Assembly (NCBI RefSeq): GCF_002335805.1
Contig: NZ_NISU01000001.1
Span: forward strand, 124,001 to 188,000
DNA from: Bacillus sp. FJAT-45350
GTDB lineage: Bacteria > Bacillota > Bacilli > Bacillales > NISU01
Reading direction: 5' to 3'
Length of the DNA: 64,000 nucleotides
Below are positions 44,701 to 53,381 of the stretch, in pieces. The translations under genes and the position numbers were made by a program. Each line of letters starts with the position of its first letter. Positions within the stretch are counted from its first letter, which is position 1. The notes under the pieces are model-generated. The model made no database searches. It saw only the letters and a list, made by a program, of their open reading frames with translations, and was not told the DNA's origin.

Positions 44701-45618
44701 TTGAAAAAGGTTGTCGTAACGGGAGTATTAGGATTTATAGGGCATCAACTATGCATGAGCTTGTTAGAAGAAGGTTATAAAGTATATGGAGTAGATGGAG
44801 TGGAGCTCGCAGAAAATAAATTAGCTGAGCACAAGCTTGATTTAATTGGGAGAAACTCCAATTTCAAATTTATTAATAAAAAAATTGAGGATGTTGACTT
44901 TAAAAATTTACTAAAGGGTATAGATATTGTCTATCATCTAGCCGCATCTACAAACTCCGATAATCAGTGGCAGAACTTACGAACGACAATTGAACACAAT
45001 GTTCGAGCAACACAGCGAATCATTTCCGCTTGTCCTAAAAAAACAAGGTTTATTTATTCTTCAACTGTTCAGGTATATGGAGATAGACCAGGAGTCATTA
45101 CAGAAAATGCACCAACGAATCCAACAACTGCTTATGGATTAACGAAAATGACAGGTGAATCTATTATTTTACAAGAGAAAAAGAAGAAGGATATGAATGT
45201 AGTTATTTTAAGATTACCGACTGTCTACGGACCGTGGCAACGTGAGGATATGACGTACTACCATCTATTAAAAGGAACCATAGAAAAAACACCTGTGACT
45301 GATGTTTGTATTGACCGTACTACTTTGGATGTTGTTTATATTTCTGATGTAGTAGATGCATTTCTACTTGCAGGTACCACTAAAGAAACGAATGAAACTT
45401 ATAATATTACAAGTAGGAAAAAACACCAATGGCATAAAGGGAAACAAATCCTCACTAATTTTGATTATAAACCATCGATCAATGAAAGGCTTGAATCCTC
45501 ATTGTCAGGTGAAAAAGCAAAAGAGCGGCTAGGATTTGTTCCTAAAGTATCTTTAGAAGAAGGATTAAAGAATCAGGAAGAACATATGAGAAAATGGATT
45601 CCTTTGTTAAAAGAATAA
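44701..45618 (+). CDS. NAD-dependent epimerase/dehydratase-family protein (YjaV-like)
   Basis: This 305-residue extended short-chain dehydrogenase has the NAD motif VTGVLGFIGHQL at the start and the catalytic SSTVQVYG ... YGLTKMTGE (Tyr and Lys of YxxxK). RLPTVYGPWQRED follows, all typical of sugar-nucleotide epimerases. The TTG start has GGGGAGGTGA 5 nt upstream. It follows the YjaU-like gene by 74 bp, likely the same operon. The sugar substrate is unknown. Confidence 0.85.
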   Translation: MKKVVVTGVLGFIGHQLCMSLLEEGYKVYGVDGVELAENKLAEHKLDLIGRNSNFKFINKKIEDVDFKNLLKGIDIVYHLAASTNSDNQWQNLRTTIEHNVRATQRIISACPKKTRFIYSSTVQVYGDRPGVITENAPTNPTTAYGLTKMTGESIILQEKKKKDMNVVILRLPTVYGPWQREDMTYYHLLKGTIEKTPVTDVCIDRTTLDVVYISDVVDAFLLAGTTKETNETYNITSRKKHQWHKGKQILTNFDYKPSINERLESSLSGEKAKERLGFVPKVSLEEGLKNQEEHMRKWIPLLKE

Positions 45619-45696
45619 ATTTCTCTGATGTGGTTGGCTTTTTGCTTTAATTATTTTACAATGAAAGGATAAACAAATCACATCGGAGGACAATGT

Positions 45697-45867
45697 GTGG
45701 AAGCAAAGTCAGTCATTATCGGAGTTGTTATTTTTGCAATCGTGACAGTAGGCTTATTCATAATGTTAAATATTGTATTAAGGTTAGGAGAAACAATATC
45801 TGTTATTGTTGCGATCGTAGTAGGAGCAATTGCAGAAATTATTTATAGGAGAAAAAAGAACTCATAA
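45697..45867 (+). CDS. Two-span small membrane protein (56 aa)
   Basis: It begins VEAKSVIIGVVIFAIVTVGL (first helix) and has a second helix ISVIVAIVVGAIAEIIY, then a basic end RRKKNS. GTG at 45697 lies 6 nt after GGAGGA; the ATG at 45693 is in another frame and too close. The stop lies inside the ascending arm of the following terminator. No family is recognised. Confidence 0.65.
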   Translation: MEAKSVIIGVVIFAIVTVGLFIMLNIVLRLGETISVIVAIVVGAIAEIIYRRKKNS

Positions 45868-45900
45868 GCCCAAGTTTTAGGGCTTACGAGTTCTCTTTTT
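45859..45900. terminator. Bidirectional terminator
   Basis: AACTCATAAGCCC (45859-45871) pairs with GGGCTTACGAGTT (45880-45892), then CTCTTTTTTG. It separates the small membrane gene and convergent prfC. Confidence 0.85.
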
Positions 45901-45911
45901 TGTTTTGATGC

Positions 45912-47507
45912 CTATATTGTTTTCATAAAAGAATTTTCGAAAAACTTTAATTCTGGGTATTTTTCTTGTGCAGTTCGCATTTGGTAGTCATTTTCAAATA
46001 AAGCAACAATTCGTCCGTCTCTATCAGTAACTAAACTTCGTTGCATTCGCTTAAAACGTTCTAATTCTTTTTCATCACCATCAATCCAACGTGCATTAGA
46101 AAAAGGCATTCTTTCTAGCTGGATATCAACGTGATATTCATTTTTTAAACGATACTCTAATACTTCAAATTGTAGTACACCTACAACTCCAACTATTTGT
46201 TGTTCAATTACTTTATTGTATGTTTTAAATAGCTGAATAGCCCCTTCTTCAGTTAACTGCTTAATCCCTTTTTCAAAGGATTTATGCTTTAGAGCCTCTT
46301 TTACTGTAATAGCAGAAAAGTACTCGGGAGAGAAGTGTGGCATCTCATCAAACTCAAAAGTTTCTCCTTCTGCAAGAGTGTCACCAATTCTAAATGTACC
46401 TGGATCAAATAATCCAATGATATCACCTGCGTAAGCTTCATCAATAATATTTCTACTTTGAGCTAGAAATTGAGTAGGCTGTGCTAGCTTGATTGGCTTA
46501 TTAATACGGACATGCTTTACTGACATCCCTCTTTTAAATGAACCTGATGTAATACGTAGGAATGCTATTCTATCTCTATGGGCTGGATTCATATTTGCTT
46601 GGATTTTAAAGATAAACCCTGAGAACTCTTCTTTTTCTAATGGATTAATAATTCCGTTGTTACTTTCACGTGGAGTAGGACTTGGAGACATTTCAAGGTA
46701 GTGCTCTAGGAATGTTTGAACACCAAAATTTGAAATGGCACTACCGAAGAACACAGGAGTGAGCTCTCCACTTTTAATCCGTTCCCCGTCATATTCATCA
46801 CCAGCAACATCAAGTAACTCAATTTCTTCTCTAAATTGAGAGACTAAGCTTTCATCTCCAATGATCTCGTCAATTTTAGGGTCATCTGGTCCTGAAACAG
46901 AAATTACATCTATATCATTTGGATTATCAGGATTGTATAGCTCTAGTTTTTTTCGATGACGGTCATAAACACCAGAGAATGAAAGCCCCATACCTATTGG
47001 CCAATTCATTGGATAAGAACGTATTCCAAGAAGATTTTCCTGTTCCTCTAATAAATCAAATGGATCTCGACCTTGACGATCGAGTTTGTTAATAAATGTA
47101 AAAATAGGAATCCCTCTCATTTTACATACTTTGAATAGCTTCTTAGTTTGTGCCTCTACACCTTTTGCGGCATCAATTAGCATCGTTGCTGAATCGGCAG
47201 CTGTTAATGTGCGATATGTGTCTTCACTGAAATCTTCGTGGCCGGGTGTATCTAAAATATTTACGTGGTAGCCATCGTATTGAAACTCAAGTACAGAACT
47301 TGTAACAGAGATTCCACGTTGTTTTTCTATTTCCATCCAATCACTTACTGCGTGCTTGGAATTTTTTTTTCCTTTTACCGAACCGGCTTCACGAATTGCT
47401 CCACCAAATAATAACAGTTTTTCTGTTAAAGTTGTTTTCCCTGCATCGGGGTGAGAGATAATCGCAAACGTTCGTCTCGATAGAACTTCCTTTTGATAAG
47501 AATTCAT
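45912..47507 (-). CDS. prfC: Peptide chain release factor 3
   Basis: This 531-residue translational GTPase removes class I release factors from the ribosome after termination. G1 SHPDAGKTTLTEKLLLFGGA, the RGISVTSSV switch, G3 LDTPGHEDFSEDTYRTL and G4 NKLDR are intact. The RF3-specific C-terminal part (GVVGVLQFEVLEYRL) is also present. The gene is monocistronic. Nothing links it to the med-comZ unit behind it apart from position. Confidence 0.96.
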   Translation of the reverse strand: MNSYQKEVLSRRTFAIISHPDAGKTTLTEKLLLFGGAIREAGSVKGKKNSKHAVSDWMEIEKQRGISVTSSVLEFQYDGYHVNILDTPGHEDFSEDTYRTLTAADSATMLIDAAKGVEAQTKKLFKVCKMRGIPIFTFINKLDRQGRDPFDLLEEQENLLGIRSYPMNWPIGMGLSFSGVYDRHRKKLELYNPDNPNDIDVISVSGPDDPKIDEIIGDESLVSQFREEIELLDVAGDEYDGERIKSGELTPVFFGSAISNFGVQTFLEHYLEMSPSPTPRESNNGIINPLEKEEFSGFIFKIQANMNPAHRDRIAFLRITSGSFKRGMSVKHVRINKPIKLAQPTQFLAQSRNIIDEAYAGDIIGLFDPGTFRIGDTLAEGETFEFDEMPHFSPEYFSAITVKEALKHKSFEKGIKQLTEEGAIQLFKTYNKVIEQQIVGVVGVLQFEVLEYRLKNEYHVDIQLERMPFSNARWIDGDEKELERFKRMQRSLVTDRDGRIVALFENDYQMRTAQEKYPELKFFENSFMKTI

Positions 47508-47742
47508 AATATTCCTCTTTCTTAATAAATAATAATTTCTTTACTAGTACGTGCATAGAGTAAAAGAGATGTACCTTTGTAAGAGCTTTATCTATTATAG
47601 CAAGGATAAAGGTAAACTTCCATCAAGCATTCTAAGCAGTGACCTGTACTTTCAGAATTAAAAGATGGAGGGGATTGTGACCTTGTCTAGAATATATTTA
47701 GTGGAGTAATAACTTAAGTTCAATAAGCTACTAAATATATTG

Positions 47743-47771
47743 TTGAGGAAAAAAAGTCAAATTTCTATTAT
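47743..47771 (+). promoter_or_regulatory. Probable promoter of med
   Basis: TTGAGG (47743-47748) and TATTAT (47766-47771) are separated by 17 nt, upstream of med. The rest of the 310-bp prfC-med gap holds no ORF and no strong hairpin that I can see. Confidence 0.5.
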
Positions 47772-47817
47772 ACTAGTAGAGTATGTCTTGAACGATTAAG
47801 TAAGGGAGTGTCTTTTC

Positions 47818-48774
47818 ATGCAACAGAAATTTATTATATTCATCCTAATCATGCTCATGTTAGCTATAAGTGGATGCTCTAGTTCAACTCAAAACCAAAT
47901 CCAACGAGTAGGCTTATTATTAGAAGATACGATAGATGATCAAGGCTGGAATAGTCAAGGATATCAAGGACTATTACAAATTCAGTCAAGTCTAGGTGTC
48001 GATGTGTTTTTTAAAGAGGATATCAATACATATGAAAAGGCAAAGGATGCTGTAATCAAGTTTGATAATGAAGGAGTAAACTTGATTTTTGGTCATGGTC
48101 GCATTTTTGCAACATTCTTTAGTGAGTTAAATGAAGATTATCCAGATATTCATTTTGTTACCTTTAATGGTGAAGTGGAAGGTGAAAACATGACTAGCCT
48201 TCATTTTGAAAGTCATGCGATGGGATTTTTCGGTGGGATGGTAGCAGCTGAAATGTCAGAAACTAAAACAATTGGAGTAATTGCTGCGTTCCCTTGGCAA
48301 CCTGAAGTAGATGGATTTGTTGAAGGGGCAACATATCAGGAGCAACAAATAGAGGTACTAACGGATTTTGTTGAAGATTGGACGGATACGGATAAAGCAA
48401 TTTCGATTTATGAACAGATGGTCATGGATGGTGTTGATGTTTTTTATCCTGCTGGAGATGGCTATCATGTACCATTAGTAGAAAAAATTAAAGATAAAGG
48501 TCTTTATGCAATCGGATTTGTTAGTGACCAATCAGACTTAGGTGAGTCTACAGTATTAACAAGTACAGTGCAAAATGTAGAGACTCTCTATCAACTAGTA
48601 GCAAATAAGTTTGTTAATGGTGAGCTAGATGTTGGTAATCTATTCTTTGATTTTCAAGACGATGTCATAACACTAGGAGAATTTAGTTCTGTAGTGCCTA
48701 TAGAATTTCAAGAACGAGTAGATCAATCAATTGAACAATATAAAGAAGATGGAAAACTTCCAAATCAAAGGTAG
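47818..48774 (+). CDS. med: Med-family lipoprotein, competence regulator
   Basis: This 318-residue protein has lipobox AISGC (Cys20) and a periplasmic-binding BMP/PnrA-type fold: VGLLLEDTIDDQGWNSQGYQ, IFGHGRIFATFF, FPWQPEVDGFVEGA. It matches B. subtilis Med in size and in being followed by comZ. Med raises comK expression, although its fold is that of a nucleoside-binding lipoprotein. The ribosome site is AAGGGAGTG. Confidence 0.88.
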   Translation: MQQKFIIFILIMLMLAISGCSSSTQNQIQRVGLLLEDTIDDQGWNSQGYQGLLQIQSSLGVDVFFKEDINTYEKAKDAVIKFDNEGVNLIFGHGRIFATFFSELNEDYPDIHFVTFNGEVEGENMTSLHFESHAMGFFGGMVAAEMSETKTIGVIAAFPWQPEVDGFVEGATYQEQQIEVLTDFVEDWTDTDKAISIYEQMVMDGVDVFYPAGDGYHVPLVEKIKDKGLYAIGFVSDQSDLGESTVLTSTVQNVETLYQLVANKFVNGELDVGNLFFDFQDDVITLGEFSSVVPIEFQERVDQSIEQYKEDGKLPNQR

Positions 48775-48869
48775 AAATTTTACACTATTTGCATAAATAA
48801 TAAAACCATTGTATTCTTTTTAGAGGTTGTTCTCGAATATTCTTTTAGAAAAGTTAATGGGGTGAAACG

Positions 48870-49055
48870 ATGAATTCAGAAAATAACATGAAGTTTATGC
48901 AAATTGGAATGAAGTATATGCCAGAAGCGAAAGCTTTTTTTGATGAAAAAGGTATTGAGCTTAACATGGAAGACCTTCAACCAATGTTAGAGTTACTTTT
49001 AAAGGTAATGTCTGACGCATATGAGTTAGGAAAAGAAGAAAGTACTAATGAATAA
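48870..49055 (+). CDS. comZ: ComZ competence modulator
   Basis: This 61-residue helical protein (MKFMQIGMKYMPEAKAFF, ending YELGKEES) matches B. subtilis ComZ, a late-competence repressor of comG, in size and sequence pattern. It lies 95 bp after med, the same order as in B. subtilis, and is followed by a terminator. The ribosome site is ATGGGGTG. Confidence 0.88.
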   Translation: MNSENNMKFMQIGMKYMPEAKAFFDEKGIELNMEDLQPMLELLLKVMSDAYELGKEESTNE

Positions 49056-49064
49056 TAACTTGAA

Positions 49065-49097
49065 GCCGACTACAAAGCAGTAGTCGGTCTTTTTTTA
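49065..49097 (+). terminator. Terminator of med-comZ
   Basis: GCCGACTAC (49065-49073) pairs with GTAGTCGGT (49080-49088), then CTTTTTTT. Confidence 0.88.
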
Positions 49098-49215
49098 TCA
49101 TAAGTATGCTTTGGAGAGGACTAAGTCGACTTTACTAATTGTACAGGCGCATTCGTCTAGTTATATTCATAATATAAGTAGTGAAGTCACTTTAAATTTA
49201 AAGGAGTTTTGCTTC

Positions 49216-49587
49216 ATGTATTACCATCCTCAATATATGCATAGACAGCACCAACAGCATCAACATCACCACGGACATCACGGACATCACGGACATCACG
49301 GACATCACGGACATCACGGGCATAGTGGTCAATCAGTACTACCGTTCTTAGCCGGTCTTGCTGTAAGTCCATTTTTATTTGGTGGCTTAGGTGGTGGAGG
49401 TTATGTGCCAGGACAACAATACGGTCCAGGAGGCTATGCACCTGGCCAATATGGTCCGGGAGGCTATGCACCTGGTCAATATGGTCCAGGAGGATACGGT
49501 CCAGGAGGTTATGTACCAGAGCAATATGATTCAGGTGGCTATACTCCAGGACAATATGGTCCAGGAGGCTTTCCTTTTGGTCAATAA
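49216..49587 (+). CDS. His-rich, Gly/Pro/Tyr repeat protein, coat-like
   Basis: This 123-residue protein opens MYYHPQYMHRQHQQHQ and continues with HHG repeats. A hydrophobic stretch (SVLPFLAGLAVSPFLFGG) follows, then about six degenerate copies of a GPGGYAPGQY-type unit. Composition resembles spore-coat and other surface proteins of bacilli. The His block could bind metal. The start at 49216 has AAAGGAG upstream; a longer frame from 49111 lacks one. It is monocistronic with its own terminator. Spore-coat function is an inference from composition. Confidence 0.7.
   Translation: MYYHPQYMHRQHQQHQHHHGHHGHHGHHGHHGHHGHSGQSVLPFLAGLAVSPFLFGGLGGGGYVPGQQYGPGGYAPGQYGPGGYAPGQYGPGGYGPGGYVPEQYDSGGYTPGQYGPGGFPFGQ
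49270..49323 (+). repeat. Six tandem 9-bp repeats encoding His-His-Gly
   Basis: CACGGACAT occurs five times exactly and once as CACGGGCAT, head to tail, inside the coding region. Perfect short repeats of this kind change copy number by slippage in steps of three residues. Confidence 0.95.
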
Positions 49588-49595
49588 TAGTAGAG

Positions 49596-49628
49596 AAGAG
49601 ACTGACACATTTTTCATGTCGGTCTCTT
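49596..49628 (+). terminator. Rho-independent terminator
   Basis: AAGAGACTGACA (49596-49607) pairs with TGTCGGTCTCTT (49617-49628), with one G-U pair, followed by TGTTG. Confidence 0.8.
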
Positions 49629-49748
49629 TGTTGATTTCAAATGTGGAAACATTTGCTTTGGATTCGCGCTTATTTTAAACTTTTTTAGTGATCTTCTAAA
49701 CTGATGATTTTCTTTAGAATTTGAAAAGATATTAGCTTGCAAGGTTGA

Positions 49749-50117
49749 TTACTCTTTTGGTTTATTATTTTCTTTAGACTCATTTGTATTAGTATTGAAG
49801 GATTGTAACATCGTTAATAACGGTGCTAGTTTATTAATTGATGGGCCAACTTTCTGAGCGAAAGACATAATTTGTTCAATTTGAGGAATTATTGATTCTA
49901 GATTCACGTTAGGAACACTATTATTAGTAGTAGAAACATTACTCTGAGTATTTACTTCTTCTTTATTTACTTCTTCTTTATATTCATCGATTTCCTGTTC
50001 GTTATTAGGTTCCTTAGGGATTTCTTGTTCAGTTGGCTGCTGTCTAGGTGGACCAAACATTAGGTCATTAAAAAAGTTATGGCTTTGTTCTTGACGTTGC
50101 TCGTTGTTGCTATTCAT
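49749..50117 (-). CDS. YppG/YqfQ-like protein, low-complexity N-terminus
   Basis: This 122-residue protein has a Gln/Glu/Asn-rich disordered N-terminal two-thirds (FFNDLMFGPPRQQPTEQE) and a conserved-looking C-terminal helix pair, IIPQIEQIMSFAQKVGPSIN followed by KLAPLLTMLQSF. The tail resembles small Bacillus proteins such as YqfQ or YppG; I am not certain which. These have no firm function, some being spore-associated. It is divergent from fabH. Confidence 0.5.
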   Translation of the reverse strand: MNSNNEQRQEQSHNFFNDLMFGPPRQQPTEQEIPKEPNNEQEIDEYKEEVNKEEVNTQSNVSTTNNSVPNVNLESIIPQIEQIMSFAQKVGPSINKLAPLLTMLQSFNTNTNESKENNKPKE

Positions 50118-50225
50118 TAATTGCTACCTCCCTATTACAATCGTTACTATAAAAATATGAAACAAAAGTAAAATCGGTGTGAATATAAAAGCCCGTTTCC
50201 TGATAACAACTATATAGTCCAAATA

Positions 50226-50270
50226 TAGACAAGTTAAAAAAAATACTTTAAAATTGGTATCAGGTCTTAA
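50226..50270 (+). promoter_or_regulatory. fabH-fabF promoter and FapR operator
   Basis: The -35 TAGACA (50226-50231) and -10 TAAAAT (50249-50254) are 17 nt apart. Directly after lies TTGGTATCAGGTCTTAA (50254-50270). Its complement, TTAAGACCTGATACCAA, matches the FapR consensus TTAGTACCTGATACTAA at 14 of 17 positions. FapR would repress here and be released by malonyl-CoA. Confidence 0.8.
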
Positions 50271-50373
50271 TAATTAGTGGTAACTTATTGTTTTAGTAGA
50301 TGGTTGGTTAAAAACAAACCTATAAAGAAATATTTTGTAGATGTAGATATGATTTGACATGAGGAGGGCTATG

Positions 50374-51312
50374 ATGAGTAAAGCAGGAATTTTAGGTATG
50401 GGGAGCTATCTAGGTGAAAATGTTATTACAAATAAAGACTTTGAAGAACGCTTAGATACGTCAGATGAATGGATTCGTACTAGAACAGGTATTGAAGAAC
50501 GTAGATTTGCTAGCGATGAAGTAGATTCTTCTCATATGGCTTATGAATCTGCTAAAGAAGCATTAGAACAAGCTGAAGTTACAGCGGAAGAGCTGGATTT
50601 AATTATCGTTGCGACTGTTACTCCTGATATGCCATTTCCATCAGTTTCAGCGCTTATTCAAGAACGATTGGGAGCAAAACAATCTGCTGCAATGGATGTA
50701 AGTGCTGCGTGTGCTGGATTTATATATGGAATCGTAACGGCCCAACAATTTATAGAAAATGGTGTATATAAGAATATCTTAGTTGTAGGTGTTGAAAAGC
50801 TCTCGAAAATTACGGACATGGAAGATAGAAATACTGCTGTTCTGTTTGGGGACGGTGCTGGAGCAGCAGTGGTTGGCCCTGTTTCAGAAGGTAAAGGAAT
50901 TTTATCATTCGAATTAGGTGCTGATGGTACTGGTGCAATGCACATTAATCAGGCTGATGGATTCTTACGTATGAATGGACGAGAAGTATTTAAATTTGCT
51001 GTTCGACAAATGGGTGAATCTGCAATTAATGTGATTGAAAAAGCAGGTTTGACGAAAGAGGACGTAGATTTTCTTGTTCCGCACCAAGCAAATATTCGTA
51101 TTATGGAAGCGTCTAGAGAAAGATTAGAATTACCTGCTGAAAAAATGTCAACAACAGTACGCCGTTTCGGTAACACATCTTCTTCTTCTATTCCTATAGC
51201 TATGGTAGAAGAGATAAAAAATGGTAAAATTAAAGATGGTGATGTTGTCGTACTTGTAGGCTTTGGAGCTGGTTTAGTGTGGGGAGCAGTCGCACTACGC
51301 TGGGGACGATAA
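50374..51312 (+). CDS. fabH: Beta-ketoacyl-ACP synthase III
   Basis: This 312-residue enzyme condenses acyl-CoA with malonyl-ACP to start fatty-acid synthesis. The catalytic triad is visible: Cys113 in DVSAACAGF, His in VPHQANIRI and Asn in [13 protein letters not shown] at 50374 is chosen because AGGAGGG lies 5 nt upstream, and the length equals B. subtilis FabHA. It heads the fabH-fabF operon behind a FapR operator, as in B. subtilis. Confidence 0.95.
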   Translation: MSKAGILGMGSYLGENVITNKDFEERLDTSDEWIRTRTGIEERRFASDEVDSSHMAYESAKEALEQAEVTAEELDLIIVATVTPDMPFPSVSALIQERLGAKQSAAMDVSAACAGFIYGIVTAQQFIENGVYKNILVVGVEKLSKITDMEDRNTAVLFGDGAGAAVVGPVSEGKGILSFELGADGTGAMHINQADGFLRMNGREVFKFAVRQMGESAINVIEKAGLTKEDVDFLVPHQANIRIMEASRERLELPAEKMSTTVRRFGNTSSSSIPIAMVEEIKNGKIKDGDVVVLVGFGAGLVWGAVALRWGR

Positions 51313-51363
51313 ATTGACGTTGAATATATAATCTTAGAATAGATAGGTAAAGGAGAGAGCCTT

Positions 51364-52608
51364 ATGAAGCAAAATAGAGTAGTAATAACAGGACTTGGAG
51401 CTGTAACTCCACTTGGTGTCGATACTGATTCTTCTTGGCAGGGTGCTATTGCAGGGGAGTCAGGAATTGGACCATTAACAAGAGTTGATTCATCAATGTT
51501 CCCTATGAAAGTGTCAGGTGAAGTTAGTAGTGATTTTGATATTACAAAGTATGTAGAGAAAAAAGAAGCAAGAAAGATGGACAGGTTTACACATTTTGCT
51601 GTAGCCGCATCTCTAATGGCTGTTGAAGATGCTAAGCTAGAAATTACAGAAGAAATCGCTCCTCGTACAGGAGTATGGATTGGTTCAGGTATTGGTGGAA
51701 TGGAAACTTTTGAGCAACAATTCCGTACATTTGAGCAAAAAGGATATCGTCGTGTTAGTCCATTTTTTGTTCCAATGTTAATTCCTGATATGGCTTCAGG
51801 GCAAGTATCAATTATTACTGGAGCAAAAGGGATAAACTCTTGTTCTGTGACAGCATGTGCATCAGGGACAAACTCAATTGGAGATGCGTTTAAGGTTATT
51901 CAACGAGGAGATGCTGATGTCATGATTACTGGTGGCGCAGAAGCACCTATTACAGATATGGCAGTTGCAGGTTTCTGTTCAGCTAAGGCTGTTTCAACTA
52001 GTGAAGACCCTAATAATGCTTCTCGTCCGTTTGACTTAAACCGGGATGGATTTGTAATGGGTGAAGGTGCAGGGATTTTAATTCTTGAGTCCTTAGACCA
52101 TGCAGTAAGTAGAGGTGCACGTATCTATGCAGAAATTGTGGGATACGGTGCAACTGGTGATGCATATCATGTTACTGCTCCAGCTCCAGAGGGAGAAGGT
52201 GGAGTACGTGCAATGAAACAGGCAATTGAAGATGCAGGCTTAGCACCTGAAGAAATCGATTATATGAATGCACATGGTACAAGTACTCCGTATAATGATA
52301 AATACGAAACAATGGCAATTAAAACGGTGTTTGGCGAACATGCGAAAAAGTTAGCAGTAAGTTCTACAAAGTCAATGACTGGACATTTACTAGGTGCAGC
52401 AGGTGCAGTAGAAGCCGTTTTTACAACGAAGGCAATTGTAGAAGGGATTATTCCTCCAACAATTAACTATCAGACACCAGACCCTGACTGCGATTTAGAT
52501 TATGTTCCAAATGAAGCTCGCAAACAAGAAGTTAGAGTTGCGTTAAGTAATTCATTAGGCTTTGGCGGTCATAATGCAACAATTGTGATAAAAAAATACG
52601 AAGCATAA
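51364..52608 (+). CDS. fabF: Beta-ketoacyl-ACP synthase II
   Basis: This 414-residue enzyme elongates acyl-ACP. The Cys nucleophile in [14 protein letters not shown], His in [11 protein letters not shown] and His in [14 protein letters not shown] are all intact. It is 51 bp after fabH with an AAGGAGAGAG ribosome site. A 12-bp terminator stem follows. Confidence 0.96.
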   Translation: MKQNRVVITGLGAVTPLGVDTDSSWQGAIAGESGIGPLTRVDSSMFPMKVSGEVSSDFDITKYVEKKEARKMDRFTHFAVAASLMAVEDAKLEITEEIAPRTGVWIGSGIGGMETFEQQFRTFEQKGYRRVSPFFVPMLIPDMASGQVSIITGAKGINSCSVTACASGTNSIGDAFKVIQRGDADVMITGGAEAPITDMAVAGFCSAKAVSTSEDPNNASRPFDLNRDGFVMGEGAGILILESLDHAVSRGARIYAEIVGYGATGDAYHVTAPAPEGEGGVRAMKQAIEDAGLAPEEIDYMNAHGTSTPYNDKYETMAIKTVFGEHAKKLAVSSTKSMTGHLLGAAGAVEAVFTTKAIVEGIIPPTINYQTPDPDCDLDYVPNEARKQEVRVALSNSLGFGGHNATIVIKKYEA

Positions 52609-52623
52609 AAAATTAATGAGGTT

Positions 52624-52678
52624 GAGACACACGGCTGGGACAAAAGGTCAAAAACGGACCTTTTGTCCTAGTCTCTTT
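52624..52678 (+). terminator. Terminator of fabH-fabF
   Basis: GGACAAAAGGTC (52638-52649) pairs with GACCTTTTGTCC (52657-52668), and outer GAGAC/GTCTC (52624-52628 with 52671-52675) extends it before TTTTA. Confidence 0.82.
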
Positions 52679-52700
52679 TATTCGGTGGGAGGATGTATAT

Positions 52701-53342
52701 ATGATACAAGCATATAACATAAAGTCTATTAACGTTGCAAAGCCAATGGTAATGGTATATAAGGGAAGTGAAATCGAAACAGCAATAAATAAAAAGCCTA
52801 TAGAAGGTCCAGTATATTTATCCTCACAAAACCTCGAAGGTGACGGTCAAGGAGATTTAGTTCACCATGGTGGTGAAGATAAAGCGATTTGTGTGTATTC
52901 ATATGATCATTATTCTTTCTGGGAAGATGCTATCGGAAAGTCAATTGGTGAAGCTGCCTTTGGTGAAAACATCACTGTTGAAGGGCTATACGAAAAGGAC
53001 ATCTTTATCGGGGATATATTTGAACTAGGAGAAGCAGTTATACAAGTAAGCCAACCACGAGAACCTTGCTCTAAAATAGGAATGAAGCATAACAGAAGTG
53101 AATTTGCTAAAGACATTCTAGCAAAAGGTTTCACAGGATTTTATTGTCGTGTTTTAAAAGAAGGAATTGTCTCGAAAGAAAACAAATTGTTATTAAGCGA
53201 AAGAAATAATCACAAAGTTACTATTGAATTTGCAAATAACATTATGTTTCATAATACTGAAGACAAAGAAGCTCTTACTAAATTACTTAGTGTATCTGAG
53301 CTTTCAAATAATTGGCGAGAAACTTTACAAAAACGATTATAA
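52701..53342 (+). CDS. MOSC-domain protein
   Basis: This 213-residue protein has the MOSC core: VHHGGEDKAICVYSYDHY, GAFGENITV-like AAFGENITVEGL, the Cys-containing motif SQPREPCSKIGMKH and GFTGFYCRVL. MOSC domains are thought to handle sulfur for, or carry, molybdenum cofactor; the Cys in REPC is the likely site. It resembles the YflK/YiiM group, which acts on N-hydroxylated bases in E. coli. It is monocistronic, far from the nitrate island. Confidence 0.87.
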   Translation: MIQAYNIKSINVAKPMVMVYKGSEIETAINKKPIEGPVYLSSQNLEGDGQGDLVHHGGEDKAICVYSYDHYSFWEDAIGKSIGEAAFGENITVEGLYEKDIFIGDIFELGEAVIQVSQPREPCSKIGMKHNRSEFAKDILAKGFTGFYCRVLKEGIVSKENKLLLSERNNHKVTIEFANNIMFHNTEDKEALTKLLSVSELSNNWRETLQKRL

Positions 53343-53348
53343 TTGAAA

Positions 53349-53381
53349 AATAAGCCCCGAATGGATTATTCGGGGCTTATT
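53349..53381. terminator. Bidirectional terminator
   Basis: AATAAGCCCCGAAT (53349-53362) pairs perfectly with ATTCGGGGCTTATT (53368-53381) between the convergent MOSC and LCP genes. Confidence 0.88.

Noticed and set aside
49270-49323. Short direct repeats resembling a CRISPR array
   Set aside because: The units are 9 bp, contiguous and without spacers, and encode a His-Gly repeat.
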